NCBI GenBank assembly: GCA_021186555.1
Contig: JAJKFL010000012.1
Span: forward strand, 5,866,894-5,930,893
Direction of reading: 5' to 3'
Length of the DNA: 64,000 nt
Source of the DNA: Reticulitermes speratus
Lineage: Eukaryota; Arthropoda; Insecta; Blattodea; Rhinotermitidae
In this document: positions 12,381 through 22,299 of the stretch, in pieces
How the letters are laid out: every line of letters begins with the position of its first letter
Position numbering within the stretch: position 1 is the first letter of the stretch
Notes under the pieces: generated by a model
What the model saw: the letters and a program-made list of their open reading frames with translations, nothing else
What the model was told of the DNA's origin: nothing
The model's database searches: none
Position numbers and translations under genes: made by a program

Positions 12381-12459
12381 TGGTTAGAACTGAAGGATGT
12401 TGGAAATATGACTGTGCCCTGATCATTCGACCACTATCAGTAGTAGTAGTAGTAGTAAA

Positions 12460-12725
12460 ATAGTGCCCGTAGATGCCATGAATGCATATGGGGAAATGGA
12501 GGTATAGGTCCACTCATTCTGACCTTTGTCACGAAATGGAAATGAGGTCAGATTCACGCTCCAGCCGCTTTACGCCAGAGGAAAGTCTCCCCCCGGTATC
12601 CATTCAGTGGGAGGCTGGATGGACCCCAGAGACGCTTTGGATGTTTTGGGAGAAGAAAAATTGTTTGCCTCTGACGGGAATTAAACTACGATTCTTCGGG
12701 TGTCCAGGCCGTAGGGTAGTACACA
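12460..12725 (-). repeat. SINE copy, diverged, CCCCGGACCGT-head family
   Basis: It shows the GCCATGAATGCATATGGGG tail side, the body motif CACGCTCCAGCCGCTTTACG and a degraded box B region near 12680. It is the same family as 21762-22050. A short (TAG)n lies at its left edge. Confidence 0.65.
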
Positions 12726-12774
12726 TACCTACTGATATATCACAGCTCTGTATGGTCATCATTGTTATTGTTTT

Positions 12775-14795
12775 AGTTATTATTATTATTTAAAGACAAA
12801 CATTAATCTGAATTATATTAAAATATCCAGTCCTTACCGCGCAGTAAACACACTCCGTCTCAGTTATACAAACCAGTCAGTTAATGTTGTACAGTGAAAT
12901 AATCGCTGTTTTTTCTGAGATCCACACAAAACACATAAATACACTGTGTGGGCAGAACGTAGAATTTGTGAATGTTAAACGTGGTGGTACATATAGTAAC
13001 CACAGACTAATATTAACCTGAATTATATATAAAGACACAGTCCGTACCGCGCAGTAAACACACTCCGTCTCAGTTATACAAACCAGTCAGTTAATGCTGT
13101 ACAGTGAAATAATCGCTGTTTGTTCTGAGATCCACACAAAACACATAAATACAGTCCGTACCGCGCAGTAAACACACTCCGTCTCAGTTATACAAACCAG
13201 TCAGTTAATGTTGTACAGTGAAATAATCGCTGTTTGTTCTGAGATCCACACAAAACACATAAATACAGTCCGTACCGCGCAGTAAACACACTCCGTCTCA
13301 GTTATACTAACCAGTCAGTTAATGTTGTACAGTGAAATAATCGCTGTTTGTTCTGAGATCCACACAAAACACATAAATACAGTCCGTACCGCGCAGTAAA
13401 CACACTCCGTCTCAGTTATACTAACCAGTCAGTTAATGTTGTACAGTGAAATAATCGCTGTTTGTTCTGAGATCCACACAAAACACATAAATACAGTCCG
13501 TACCGCGCAGTAAACACACTCCGTCTCAGTTATACAAACCAGTCAGTTAATGTTGTACAGTGAAATAATCGCTGTTTGTTCTGAGATCCACACAAAACAC
13601 ATAAATACAGTCCGTACCGCGCAGTAAACACACTCCGTCTCAGTTATACAAACCAGTCAGTTAATGTTGTACAGTGAAATAATCGCTGTTTGTTCTGAGA
13701 TCCACACAAAACACATAAATACAGTCCGTACCGCGCAGTAAACACACTCCGTCTCAGTTATACAAACCAGTCAGTTAATGTTGTACAGTGAAATAATCGC
13801 TGTTTGTTCTGAGATCCACACAAAACACATAAATACAGTCCGTACCGCGCAGTAAACACACTCCGTCTCAGTTATACAAACCAGTCAGTTAATGTTGTAC
13901 AGTGAAATAATCGCTGTTTGTTCTGAGATCCACACAAAACACATAAATACAGTCCGTACCGCGCAGTAAACACACTCCGTCTCAGTTATACAAACCAGTC
14001 AGTTAATGTTGTACAGTGAAATAATCGCTGTTTGTTCTGAGATCCACACAAAACACATAAATACAGTCCGTACCGCGCAGTAAACACACTCCGTCTCAGT
14101 TATACAAACCAGTCAGTTAATGTTGTACAGTGAAATAATCGCTGTTTTTTCTGAGATCCACACAAAACACATAAATACACTGTGTGGGCAGAACGTAGAA
14201 TTTGTGAATTTTAAACGTGGTGGTACATATAGTAACCACAGACTAATATTAACCTGAATTATATATAAAGACACAGTCCGTACCGCGCAGTAAACACACT
14301 CCGTCTCAGTTATACAAACCAGTCAGTTAATGTTGTACAGTGAAATAATCGCTGTTTGTTCTGAGATCCACACAAAACACATAAATACAGTCCGTACCGC
14401 GCAGTAAACACACTCCGTCTCAGTTATACAAACCAGTCAGTTAATGTTGTACAGTGAAATAATCGCTGTTTGTTCTGAGATCCACACAAAACACATAAAT
14501 ACAGTCCGTACCGCGCAGTAAACACACTCCGTCTCAGTTATACAAACCAGTCAGTTAATGCTGTACAGTGAAATAATCGCTGTTTGTTCTGAGATCCACA
14601 CAAAACACATAAATACAGTCCGTACCGCGCAGTAAACACACTCCGTCTCAGTTATACAAACCAGTCAGTTAATGTTGTACAGTGAAATAATCGCTGTTTG
14701 TTCTGAGATCCACACAAAACACATAAATACACTGTGTGGGCAGAACGTAGAATTGTTGAATGTTAAACCTCACGGTACATAAAGTAACCACAGGG
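12775..14795. repeat. 114-bp/210-bp satellite derived from a MITE
   Basis: The motif TCCGTACCGCGCAGTAAAC starts units at 12831, 13041, then every 114 bp to 14067, then 14277, 14391, 14505 and 14619. The order is long (210), nine short (114), long, three short, and a final long unit that decays. The long unit has 96 extra bp running from CTGTGTGGGCAGAACG to ATATATAAAGACAC. It matches the single-copy element at 37806-38032 across that element's two ends, so the long unit is a head-to-tail join of MITE copies and the short one an internal deletion of it. Units are nearly identical. Confidence 0.95.
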
Positions 14796-14814
14796 CCTTA
14801 AATGGGTGATGGTG

Positions 14815-14843
14815 GTAATGGATGATGATGATGATGATGATGA
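14815..14843. repeat. (GAT)n microsatellite
   Basis: A short GAT/GGT-type run lies immediately right of the satellite. Confidence 0.7.
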
Positions 14844-14924
14844 TAAAGTGGTAACAAACTCCAGAAGTATAACGAATTGGCATTTGAAATCAAACAGCAC
14901 TGACATACAGTAGCTAAAATGAAA

Positions 14925-15140
14925 GTTCTCCCTAAAACAGGCAGAGAGAGCCTAAAGAGGGAGTAGAGGTATAGCTCTACTCTTTCTTTAACCTCGGCGC
15001 TGGATAGGCGTAGGATGTCAAGGCCACGTCCCATCCGCTTTACCCCCAGAGAAGAGACCAGTTACCTATATTACAGGAGGCCAGTATGGACGGGTGCGGA
15101 AAATCTTGCCCCCACCGGGGTTCGAAGCCCCGAATTGACA
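14925..15140 (-). repeat. SINE, CCCCGGACCGT-head family
   Basis: The minus-strand copy has body motifs TATAGCTCTACTCTTTC and GGGTTCGAAGCCCCG near 15118. The tRNA-like head is partly lost. Confidence 0.7.
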
Positions 15141-15395
15141 TATATAACACCTGACGACAGTACCAATAGTCGTATCAGAAAGTGGTGTCGTGCTGAAGAC
15201 TATGGACAGCAGTTTGGAACTTGAACCACAAAGCAGGCTAATGCAACAACATGCAAAAGCCAACTGTGCTTGGCACATGCCACAGTGTCTGCAAATTTCT
15301 CATTCTTGAATGGTAATTGATTATGACATTTGTGCTTATTTTGGTAAAGACTAATTAAAAAATGAACCAGTGTAGTACCTGAGCGAGAACAGATG

Positions 15396-15399
<4 letters not shown>

Positions 15400-15437
<38 letters not shown>
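15400..15437. repeat. (TAA)n microsatellite
   Basis: An uninterrupted AAT/TAA run of about 12 units. Confidence 0.95.
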
Positions 15438-15440
<3 letters not shown>

Positions 15441-15544
15441 GCAGTAATCATTATATACCGTGCCCGCTGTTTTGTAAACCAAGTATAGAAATTAATTTTA
15501 TTTCAATCCAACAAATACACTACACTTCCTTTCACTGATTTCTT

Positions 15545-15588
15545 GCCCCTACATATGTTTCGGCACACCTTGTGTCATCCTCAGGGGG
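15545..15588 (-). ncRNA. Hammerhead ribozyme-like motif (element A, left)
   Basis: On the minus strand it reads CCCC, CTGAGGA, hairpin GACAC/GTGCC (one mismatch), GAAAC, ATAT, GTA, GGGG. Helix I is CCCC with GGGG. The order and core match a type I hammerhead with a tiny helix III. Confidence 0.7.
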
Positions 15589-15656
15589 GTCGTCGAGAGT
15601 TCACAATCTTCAATACACCCAATTGTTTTTCACTCACTTTTACAGTACATAATTAA

Positions 15657-15698
15657 CCCTCCTGAGGATGGCACAAGTTGTGCCGAAACAAGTAGGGG
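15657..15698 (+). ncRNA. Hammerhead ribozyme-like motif (element A, right)
   Basis: It reads CCCTC, CTGAGGA, hairpin GGCAC-AAGTT-GTGCC, GAAAC, AA, GTA, GGGG. Helix II is a perfect five-pair stem. Helix I pairs with one wobble. Confidence 0.75.
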
Positions 15699-15799
15699 CA
15701 AGAAATCACTGAAAGGAAGTGTAGTGCATTTGTTGGATTGAAATAAAATTTAATTATCAAAATGCACGGTATATATAATATAAAGTTCAAGTATAGAAA

Positions 15800-16190
15800 G
15801 CTTGCTTCCGTGACCTTGAAAACTTGCGACAGAATAAGTGGCAATCAGAACAAGGCAAATCTGAAAATAAAATGGCCGCTGAGTACTGTTAATTATGTCG
15901 TCTTTTGACAACCAGATACAACGCGTGACGAAGGTCAGCGAAAGACAGAAGTTGGGTGGCTTAGAAGTAGACAAAGAGATTATTTTCAAAAGGACAGGCG
16001 GCAGTGAACTATACACTCTGTGCTTCATGTACCCCCTGGGCGGGGCTTCAGGTTCCCTACCCGCGTTCTACGCATGTGCGTGAGTGCTTTGCGAAACAGA
16101 TATGAAAGTTCACGATTTGAGTCTCTCAATATTCAAGTCTTTTGGATCCCCTGAATCTTCAGACACGAAGACACCTATAGTCTCGTTACA
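15800..16190. other. Gene-free stretch
   Basis: No supported gene or recognised repeat is seen here. Confidence 0.4.
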
Positions 16191-16194
16191 GTGT

Positions 16195-16445
16195 TCTATT
16201 CTATTCCTCCTGTCGCCCCTTGCGGGGCATAGGGCCTCCTTTCGGAGGTTTCATGGTCATATGCATGCGTAGTGAGTGACCAGCCCACTGACTGCACAAG
16301 TTATACTCAATCCTGATGTGACTGCTAGAGCCATCTAGCAGCGAATCAGGAGACTTGGGTGAGAAATGGCCGCTGAATTTTGCTTACGAAACATTTCTAT
16401 TCATGCCCGTAAGGTTCTTTTAAATGCCGTAAATCTACGACATTA
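16195..16445 (-). repeat. SINE fragment, CCCTCGGTGGAC-head family
   Basis: It matches the copies at 32208 and 49637 through GACTTGGGTGAGAAATGGCC, ATTCATGCCCGTAAGGTTC and TGCCGTAAATCTACGACAT. The tRNA-like head, which would lie on the right, is missing. Confidence 0.75.
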
Positions 16446-16639
16446 CAGTGTTCACTATCTGACAAATCTTGCCCTCTGTTTGACCTACCACATCCAAATA
16501 TAGTTCCCCCGTTGTGATTTGTGGATTATTTTACACCGTTATCAGTAACACTGCTTGCGTAAATTCAGTGATAAGATACGTTTTGAAATGCTTGAAGCGG
16601 CGAATTTCAGAAGTCAAATCTTCTGATATATCGCGCACC

Positions 16640-16790
16640 GTCACTAGGTATGCGATGCGCGACGTTTCGGGACGATGTAGCGGCCTTATCTCCAAGTGTC
16701 AGTGTTTCAATGAATCACTGGACTACTGAACCTTGAAGATAAGGTCAGTATGCGGTCTCAAAACCTTAGACAAAGACCACCCACTGACGA
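16640..16790. repeat. Foldback relic with GAAACGTC motif
   Basis: An inverted pair: the reverse complement at the left reads GGAGATAAGGCC..CCCGAAACGTCGC and the right reads CTTGAAGATAAGGTC. The layout recalls the hammerhead foldback elements. However, GAAAC is followed directly by GTC with no room for a helix III loop, so a working ribozyme is doubtful. Confidence 0.45.
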
Positions 16791-16799
16791 AGCGTAATA

Positions 16800-17560
16800 T
16801 CGTAGGAAGACAGGATAAGTAGATGAAAAATATATTGGACGAAATTTGGAGGCGGTCATGGCCTCATCGAGATACCAACATACACGTCAGCAGTGTTACG
16901 CCACTGCACGAACCTAGTGTATGTTGGACGGTAGTGATTTTTCTTCCGCTTTCTTCATGTTTTAACGTAGTCAGTGATTAGGCTACGGGCTGGACAGTCC
17001 GGAGTTAGAATCCCGGTAGGGCCAATATATTTTATCTTCTCCAAAACGTTCAGACAATCAACCAGCCTTTCTACAAAGGGTACCGGGTTCTTTCCTGGGG
17101 GAAAACCATCCGGGGCGTATAGTTACTACTGCCCAAGTTTAAGAATGAGTGGAACTATACTTCTAATCATCCTACATGCCTTCATGGCGTGGACACGAAC
17201 AACTTTCTCTTGAAGTTTTATGAAGTGAAAATTTTGAATGCCAAGTCTTCTGCTTCTCCTAACTGATACCTTCTACCCTCTTCTTTGTTTTAAACTTCCA
17301 TGTCTTTGTCGTTTCCATCTTCCACATGGATATAAAGCCAGAGTGAAAGCCATGTTACAATTGATGCATCAGCCAGTCCGTTTTGATATCGAGCCCTTCT
17401 TGTGACGCCCACAATTACATATACTAGTCTTGAGGTTTAGAAATGTAGCATTTTGTCATCTAGGGGCTCCCTTTCTGACGATGGAGTCGTCTGTCCTTTC
17501 AGACGTCACTCACTATGCGTCTGTCTACAGTGCGTCTCTTCCCGGCGGTAACCACTGTAA
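16800..17560. other. Gene-free stretch with SINE-like trace
   Basis: No gene is supported. Around 16970-17035 there is a tRNA-like trace (GATTAGGCTACGGGCTGGAC, then GTTAGAATCCCGG) that looks like an old SINE head. Confidence 0.4.
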
Positions 17561-17564
17561 AGGA

Positions 17565-17852
17565 CTTTCAGCTATAGCAGAATTACGTCCACAAAGTCCC
17601 CATAATTTTGCATGACAACCTTCAGCACGAGTTTCACAAATCTTACTGCCCTCCTACCTCAGTCAAATGATTACAGCTACTACGTAAGCAGACGAATACT
17701 GGCACCTCCACCGCTCTGATTGTAGAAACACACTGATCTACGCGCACACGACTTCGCACAATTTCCCTACTTGTGACATCAGCCTAGGCTCGATAACGTT
17801 ACCTGCGCCTGAAGCTGGGGACTTTGTGGAATTACTCCTGCTTTAATGTTTC
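17565..17852 (-). mobile_element. MITE with GCAGGATTA-type ends, copy 1
   Basis: The ends read GCAGAATTACGTCCACAAAG and, inverted, GCAGGAGTAATTCCACAAAG. The interior matches 20817-21085 in opposite orientation, for example the segment around GACTGAGGTAGGAGGGC. Both copies are about 270-285 bp with TA at the borders, which fits a Tc1/mariner-type MITE. Confidence 0.75.
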
Positions 17853-18004
17853 CTCATCCATTCGTTCAATATAGCCATGCTATCTCAGGGCTCAGTTTCC
17901 TGGGTGTCTTATCACCGATTAAGTGTTTTTAAGAGCAAATCGACGCTTCAGTATGACGATAAGATTATGCACCTCAATTCTGTATTTTAGTTAAAGGTTA
18001 AAGG

Positions 18005-18230
18005 TAAAACCGTCCTTGTACACGCCATGAAGGCATATGGGGCTGGAGTTATAGCTCTTTAACTTCGGCGTCAGATAGAGGTGAGTGGCCACCTTCATGC
18101 CCCAGCCGATTCATCCCCGTGAAGGAACCCAAGTACCCATTGAATAGGAAGTTGGGTGGACACCCAGAGACGGTCTGGACCTTCCGGAGAAGAGAAAAAT
18201 CTTTTGCTCCTGCTGGAATTCGCACCCCGG
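18005..18230 (-). repeat. SINE, CCCCGGACCGT-head family, interrupted
   Basis: The minus-strand body is recognisable from GCCATGAAGGCATATGGGG to GGAATTCGCACCCCGG. At 18231 it runs straight into a copy of another SINE family, so its head is missing or replaced. Confidence 0.65.
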
Positions 18231-18422
18231 CGCAACAGCCCAACCCGGGCTTAGACCGCCTCATTGTTGAGGTTTCTACATCACATGTAGTTAGACACAC
18301 ACATCCGGTAAAACTCCTCTGAACGAGGATCAGCTCGTCGCAGAGGCCTCTACATACACAACACACAACAGACATAAGAGACGAACATCCATACCCTCAG
18401 CAGGATTCGAACCCGCGATCTC
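18231..18422 (-). repeat. SINE, GTGGCCGCGCGGTC-head family, diverged
   Basis: It reads on the minus strand, with box B-like GGGTTCGAATCC near 18405 and the tail CCCGGGTTGGGCTGTTGCGC near 18240. It is strongly diverged from the younger copies at 34427, 46252 and 62231. Confidence 0.65.
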
Positions 18423-18501
18423 AGAAATTCTTATATTTAAGCCATAGGTAATATAAACAGTAGAGCAACTTTCTGAACATCGGACTCGATACACTCTAGA
18501 G

Positions 18502-18984
18502 CAGTGGTTCCCAAAGTGGGCGGTACTGCCCCCGGGGGCGGTGGATTACGAGGTGGGCGCTAATAGGTTCGAGAGGTGGAAGGGAGCGCTGTTATAATCA
18601 CAGGGGGGGCCCTAGTAGACAAGTAGTGCATTTATTTTTATAATAAAATTCAAATAAAGTAATTTTTGTGTTAAAAATAAAAAATTAACTAAATTTCTTA
18701 GTTTTTTAATTTATGAATCTTATTCAAGCACATATTATTTTTTATAAACTATTGCTAGATGAATTATTGTTAATCATAAAAAATATAATAAATTTTAATT
18801 TATTAATTAACACATAAACATTAAGTTTAACTCTTATAATTTTATTTAAACGATTTTTTAAATATAAAACAAAAGTGGAGACAAAAGCGCATTTATGTTT
18901 TTTTTAAAAAAAAGGTAGGGGGGCGCTGTGGGTGTGTATATGGGACCAAGGGGGCGGTTGACCAAAAAAGTTTGGGAACCACTG
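18502..18984. mobile_element. hAT-type MITE
   Basis: It opens with CAGTGGTTCCCAAAGTGGG and closes with TTTGGGAACCACTG. The flanking octamers are CTCTAGAG at 18494 and ATCTAGAG at 18985, matching at seven of eight bases. The ends and 8-bp duplication are those of the hAT superfamily. The 483-bp interior is A/T-rich and codes for nothing. Confidence 0.9.
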
Positions 18985-19044
18985 ATCTAGAGGGTCACAC
19001 ATTTGTAACCTATTTCTGTCCAAGTACTTACATAAATAGGAATC

Positions 19045-19460
19045 AGGACAGCTCAGTCAGTATAGTGACTAGGCGACGGACTGGACGACAGGGGATTTGT
19101 TCGATTCCCGGCTGGGGCAAAAGAATTAACTTTTAAATTGCACCTCTTAGCTGCTTTGTCCTACTGAAAACCGGATGAGAGTAACGGGAAACCACGCGAA
19201 AGTCGCGCAAGCATTTCCGCCCATGTGCAGTCCAGCACGTATGACATTCATCGAAGCGACAAGTGTGGGATGTTTAGCGACTTTGTCAAATGCAGGTATT
19301 GCACAGCGTTGATGGTAGATGAATGGAATAAGATTATGGAGCATTTGTGGAATGATACTGACAGGGGAAAAAAAAACCGAAGTACTCGGAGAGAAACCTG
19401 GTCCCAGTGCCACTTTGTCGAGAAACCCCAGACGGACTGGCCTGGAATTTAACCTGGACC
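19045..19460. repeat. Old SINE-derived segments
   Basis: A tRNA-like head (CTCAGTCAGTATAGTGACTA, then GTTCGATTCCCGG) lies at 19045-19125. On the right is a body with CCGAAGTACTCGGAGAGAAA, which belongs to the family complete at 61722-62005 and 27505-27797. Short open frames here are part of the repeat. Confidence 0.55.
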
Positions 19461-19569
19461 TTTGTAAAATGGAATATTTCTGGAACAAAATTCATAGAGA
19501 AAAATAAACATATTTGATATAAATACATATTTTCTGCAAATATTACGGTAAAATAGTATATTTGTCTCT

Positions 19570-19812
19570 GTCCACACCATAAAGGCGTATAGGGGGAGTA
19601 GAGATATAGCTCAACTTATTCTTAAATTCGAAACTGGATGGAGTAGATTTGTTAACTTCACGCTCCGTCCGCTTCACTGCCGGGAAGGAAAATCCGTATC
19701 CACTTAATAGGACTCGGGATGAGTCCCAGAGCCTATTTGGACGTTTTGCAGAAGAGAAAAATCTCTTGCCATTACCGGGATTCGAACCCCGTACTTTCCA
19801 GCCCGTAGCCAT
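19570..19812 (-). repeat. SINE, CCCCGGACCGT-head family
   Basis: The minus-strand copy has GGGTTCGAATCCCGG at about 19778 and the AAAGGCGTATAGGGGGAG tail side near 19580. It ends only about 30 bp before the splice acceptor of the SIAH-like gene. Confidence 0.7.
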
Positions 19813-19856
19813 ATATTACATTACTTATAATTCAATGTCCATATTATTTCCTTCAG

Positions 19857-20690
19857 GTACCGGGCTATAATCCATAACCCGTAAGATGGACGGCCTTTCC
19901 AAGGAACTGCTTCTTGAGTTGGAATGTCCTGTCTGCATGGAGTACATGCTGCCACCTATAACAATGTGCGTAAATGGTCATAATATCTGCAACAGCTGCA
20001 AATCGCTTCTGGACAAGTGTCCCTGTTGTAAAGGAAACTTTACAGAGATAAAAAACTTAAGCCTCGAAAATATGTGCAGGAAAGTTGAATTCCCTTGCAA
20101 ACACGCCGAAAATGGATGCACAGAGATACTTTCTATGGACGCGATCACAAAACACCAAGGAGAATGTCCTTACGGCCTTTACAAATGTCCGTTTGTCGTC
20201 GCTGGTCTGGACTGTTCCTGGGAAGGATTTGTCAGTGAAATTAAGGATCATATCAGGAGCACGCATATAGGAGCAAGTGACGCTAGGGATGTCCTAGGAA
20301 CTCACAAAGCAAGGTTGCCAAAATTTGAAACTGCTTCTGCGTGGTGTCAAGCTCTCTTCACAATGAACGAGACGTTTTTCAGACTATCACGTGTTGAAGA
20401 CGGTTTCCTTTACTGCTGTATTCTTTACGTAGGACCGAAGGACAAAGCTTCTAATTACAGTTACAGATTAACAATTGAAAACGCGAAAGGCAAAGGTTCA
20501 GCTTCTTCATGTCATGAAACCATTGGATACCAGAGCTCTTTAAATGAGATAATTCGAAAAGGGAAGTGTGCGGTATTTCATCTTGAGTTCGCAAAGACTT
20601 GTGTAAATGAAGAAAATGAACTAGTGATAGAGGAAGATATACTTGAGCCTTCAATGCCGGCCTCGATGCATTGCACTGACCATTAGTGCT
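19857..20690 (+). other. Last exon of SIAH-like gene 1
   Basis: A good splice acceptor, ATTATTTCCTTCAG, ends at 19856. The exon would start with about 29 nt of 5' UTR, so the whole protein is in one exon and a non-coding exon should lie upstream. The upstream exon is not identified. Confidence 0.6.
19886..20686 (+). CDS. SIAH-like RING E3 ubiquitin ligase, paralog 1
   Basis: A 266-residue protein with the layout of seven-in-absentia/SIAH ligases, which pass ubiquitin from an E2 to a bound substrate. The RING comes first and is complete as C3HC4: C14, C17, C28, H32, C35, C38, C45 and C48 (CPVC, CVNGHNIC, CPCC). The SIAH-type zinc-finger region follows at about residues 70-130, with the cysteine/histidine series around HQGEC and EIKDHIRSTH. 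The rear part is the weakly conserved substrate-binding/dimer domain. Length is near the SIAH norm of about 280. The start is chosen because it lies just after the splice acceptor and matches the start of paralog 2. It is a divergent member, not the canonical Siah. Confidence 0.88.
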   Translation: MDGLSKELLLELECPVCMEYMLPPITMCVNGHNICNSCKSLLDKCPCCKGNFTEIKNLSLENMCRKVEFPCKHAENGCTEILSMDAITKHQGECPYGLYKCPFVVAGLDCSWEGFVSEIKDHIRSTHIGASDARDVLGTHKARLPKFETASAWCQALFTMNETFFRLSRVEDGFLYCCILYVGPKDKASNYSYRLTIENAKGKGSASSCHETIGYQSSLNEIIRKGKCAVFHLEFAKTCVNEENELVIEEDILEPSMPASMHCTDH

Positions 20691-20816
20691 TCACATAACA
20701 TAGGCCTCAATACGGTCATGAATGCATTTAAGGTACGACAAATTTAAAATCTTTCCTTCGTGAACATTGTCTGGGATTTAAACCCCAGCGTTAAACATAT
20801 GAAGTTCAGGTATAGC

Positions 20817-21085
20817 AGGATTAATTCCAAAAGTCTCCAGCTTCAGACTCAGGTAAAGTTATCGAGTCTAGGCTGCTGTCACGCGTCGGGAGAGTGCGCG
20901 AAGTCGTGTGCGCGTAGATCAGTGTGTTTCTGCAGTCACAGCGGTGGAGGTGCCATATTGGTCTGTTTAAATAGCGGCTGTAGTCATGTGACTGAGGTAG
21001 GAGGGCCGTAAGGTATGTGAGACTCGCGCTGAAGGTGGTCATACAAAATGACGGGGACTTTGTGGATGTAATCCTGCTATAGTTA
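20817..21085 (+). mobile_element. MITE with GCAGGATTA-type ends, copy 2
   Basis: It begins GCAGGATTAATTCCAAAAG and ends with the inverse of GCAGGATTACATCCACAAAG, with TA on each side. It is homologous to 17565-17852 in the opposite direction. Confidence 0.8.
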
Positions 21086-21514
21086 GGAATACTGAGGACT
21101 TCCCAATTATGGGCTACAAGATGTCTGGTTCTTGCGGCAATCAAAAGGTCAGGAAACAGTAAAATAATATTTTACATATAAAATTATACATATGACGTGT
21201 TTGTTATATGTCACTCACTGTGAACTAGGCTTTTAGATTTACTGCATCAGATACATTGTCCACTTCATCTCAACGACATAGACTTCATAAATGAAGTGTA
21301 GCACGTGTTGAATAAGATACTTTAGGATGTGACGCCGTGTAGTTTGCCTACCTTGAAAATGAAGGCAGCATCTTGCACCAAAACTTCAGTATGTCCACCA
21401 AACTACACGATGTCACATGTCAGAAAAATATAATCCAAATATTCCCCAACATTTGGAGTGTCATGCTTCTCATACCTTGTTGTGGCAGGGCATTAACAAT
21501 CGTGGGGACGATAT

Positions 21515-21655
21515 GTAAACTATAAGGGTCATATATATGTTACGATATAAAAACTATAAGGGTCATATATATGTTACGATATAAAAACTATAAGGGTCAT
21601 ATATATGTTACGATATAAAAACTATAAGGGTCATATATATGCTACGATCAAAAAC
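21515..21655. repeat. 34-bp tandem repeat, four units
   Basis: ACTATAAGGGTCATATATA recurs with starts near 21519, 21553, 21587 and 21621, giving a period of 34 bp. The last unit differs slightly at its end. Confidence 0.95.
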
Positions 21656-21761
21656 ATGGACTTTCAGATTGAGTGACAAGAACAAAGTAATGTAACTTTG
21701 CCCAATAATCTATTACCAAATGTATGTAAAGATTACTTCAATGTGTTATGTAATCATGTAA

Positions 21762-22050
21762 AAGGTAAAGGTAAAGCTCACCCTAGAACAGGCCATAAAG
21801 GTCCAGAGGGGGGAGCAGAGGTATAGCTCTACTCTTTCTTTAACCTCGGCGCTAGATGGGGGTGGGTGGTCAACGCCACGCCCCGGCCGATTTACCCCCG
21901 GGAAAGACCAGGTACCCATTGTATAAGAGGCTGGGTGGTCCCCAGGGCCGGTCTGGACGGGTGCTGAAAATCTCGCCTCCACCGGGATTCGATCCCCGGA
22001 CCGTCCAGCCCGTAGCAAGTCGCTCTACTGACTATGCTATCCCGGCCCAC
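21762..22050 (-). repeat. SINE, complete copy of the CCCCGGACCGT-head family
   Basis: Full-length minus-strand SINE with a 15-bp target duplication, TATGTAATCATGTAA, at 21747-21761 and 22051-22065. The tRNA-like head on the right holds box A-like TAGCATAGTCAGTAGAGCG and box B-like GGGGATCGAATCCCGG. This is the reference copy for the many partial ones in this window. Confidence 0.95.
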
Positions 22051-22129
22051 TATGTAATCATGTAATCTGAATATTCCTATGTGTGTGTTACTGAATGGTA
22101 CCCTCAATTTTTTACATTATATGACGTCG

Positions 22130-22290
22130 GTGGTAGATGAATGAATATGGAGCATTGCTGGAAGGATAATGACATGGGAAAACATTAGTTCTCGTACTGA
22201 AACTTTCCCACTCTCGGCAATCGTACCACAATTCCCCGGTCTTTCATCCCGTAGCCTAATCACTAAATGACTGAGCTGTACCGGCGTCAG
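22130..22290 (-). repeat. Old SINE-like fragment
   Basis: It contains a GGTAGATGAATGAATATGGAG segment like the one at 19315, and a degraded tRNA-like end near 22250-22285 (CCCGTAGCCTAATCACTAAA). Confidence 0.45.
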
Positions 22291-22299
22291 AAAATGACT

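Larger units (their letters stand above)
15450..15780. mobile_element. Foldback element A with outward hammerhead motifs
   Basis: Inverted arms at about 15490-15590 and 15655-15757 match over some 100 bp, sharing TTTTATTTCAATCCAACAAA and ACTACACTTCCTTTCA. Outer pieces reading TATATACCGTGC extend the pairing further. Each arm has a hammerhead-like motif: minus strand at 15545-15588 and plus strand at 15657-15698. The right arm ends GTGCATTTGTTGG. A direct repeat CAAGTATAGAAA lies on both sides (near 15480 and 15788) and may be a target duplication. Confidence 0.8.
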
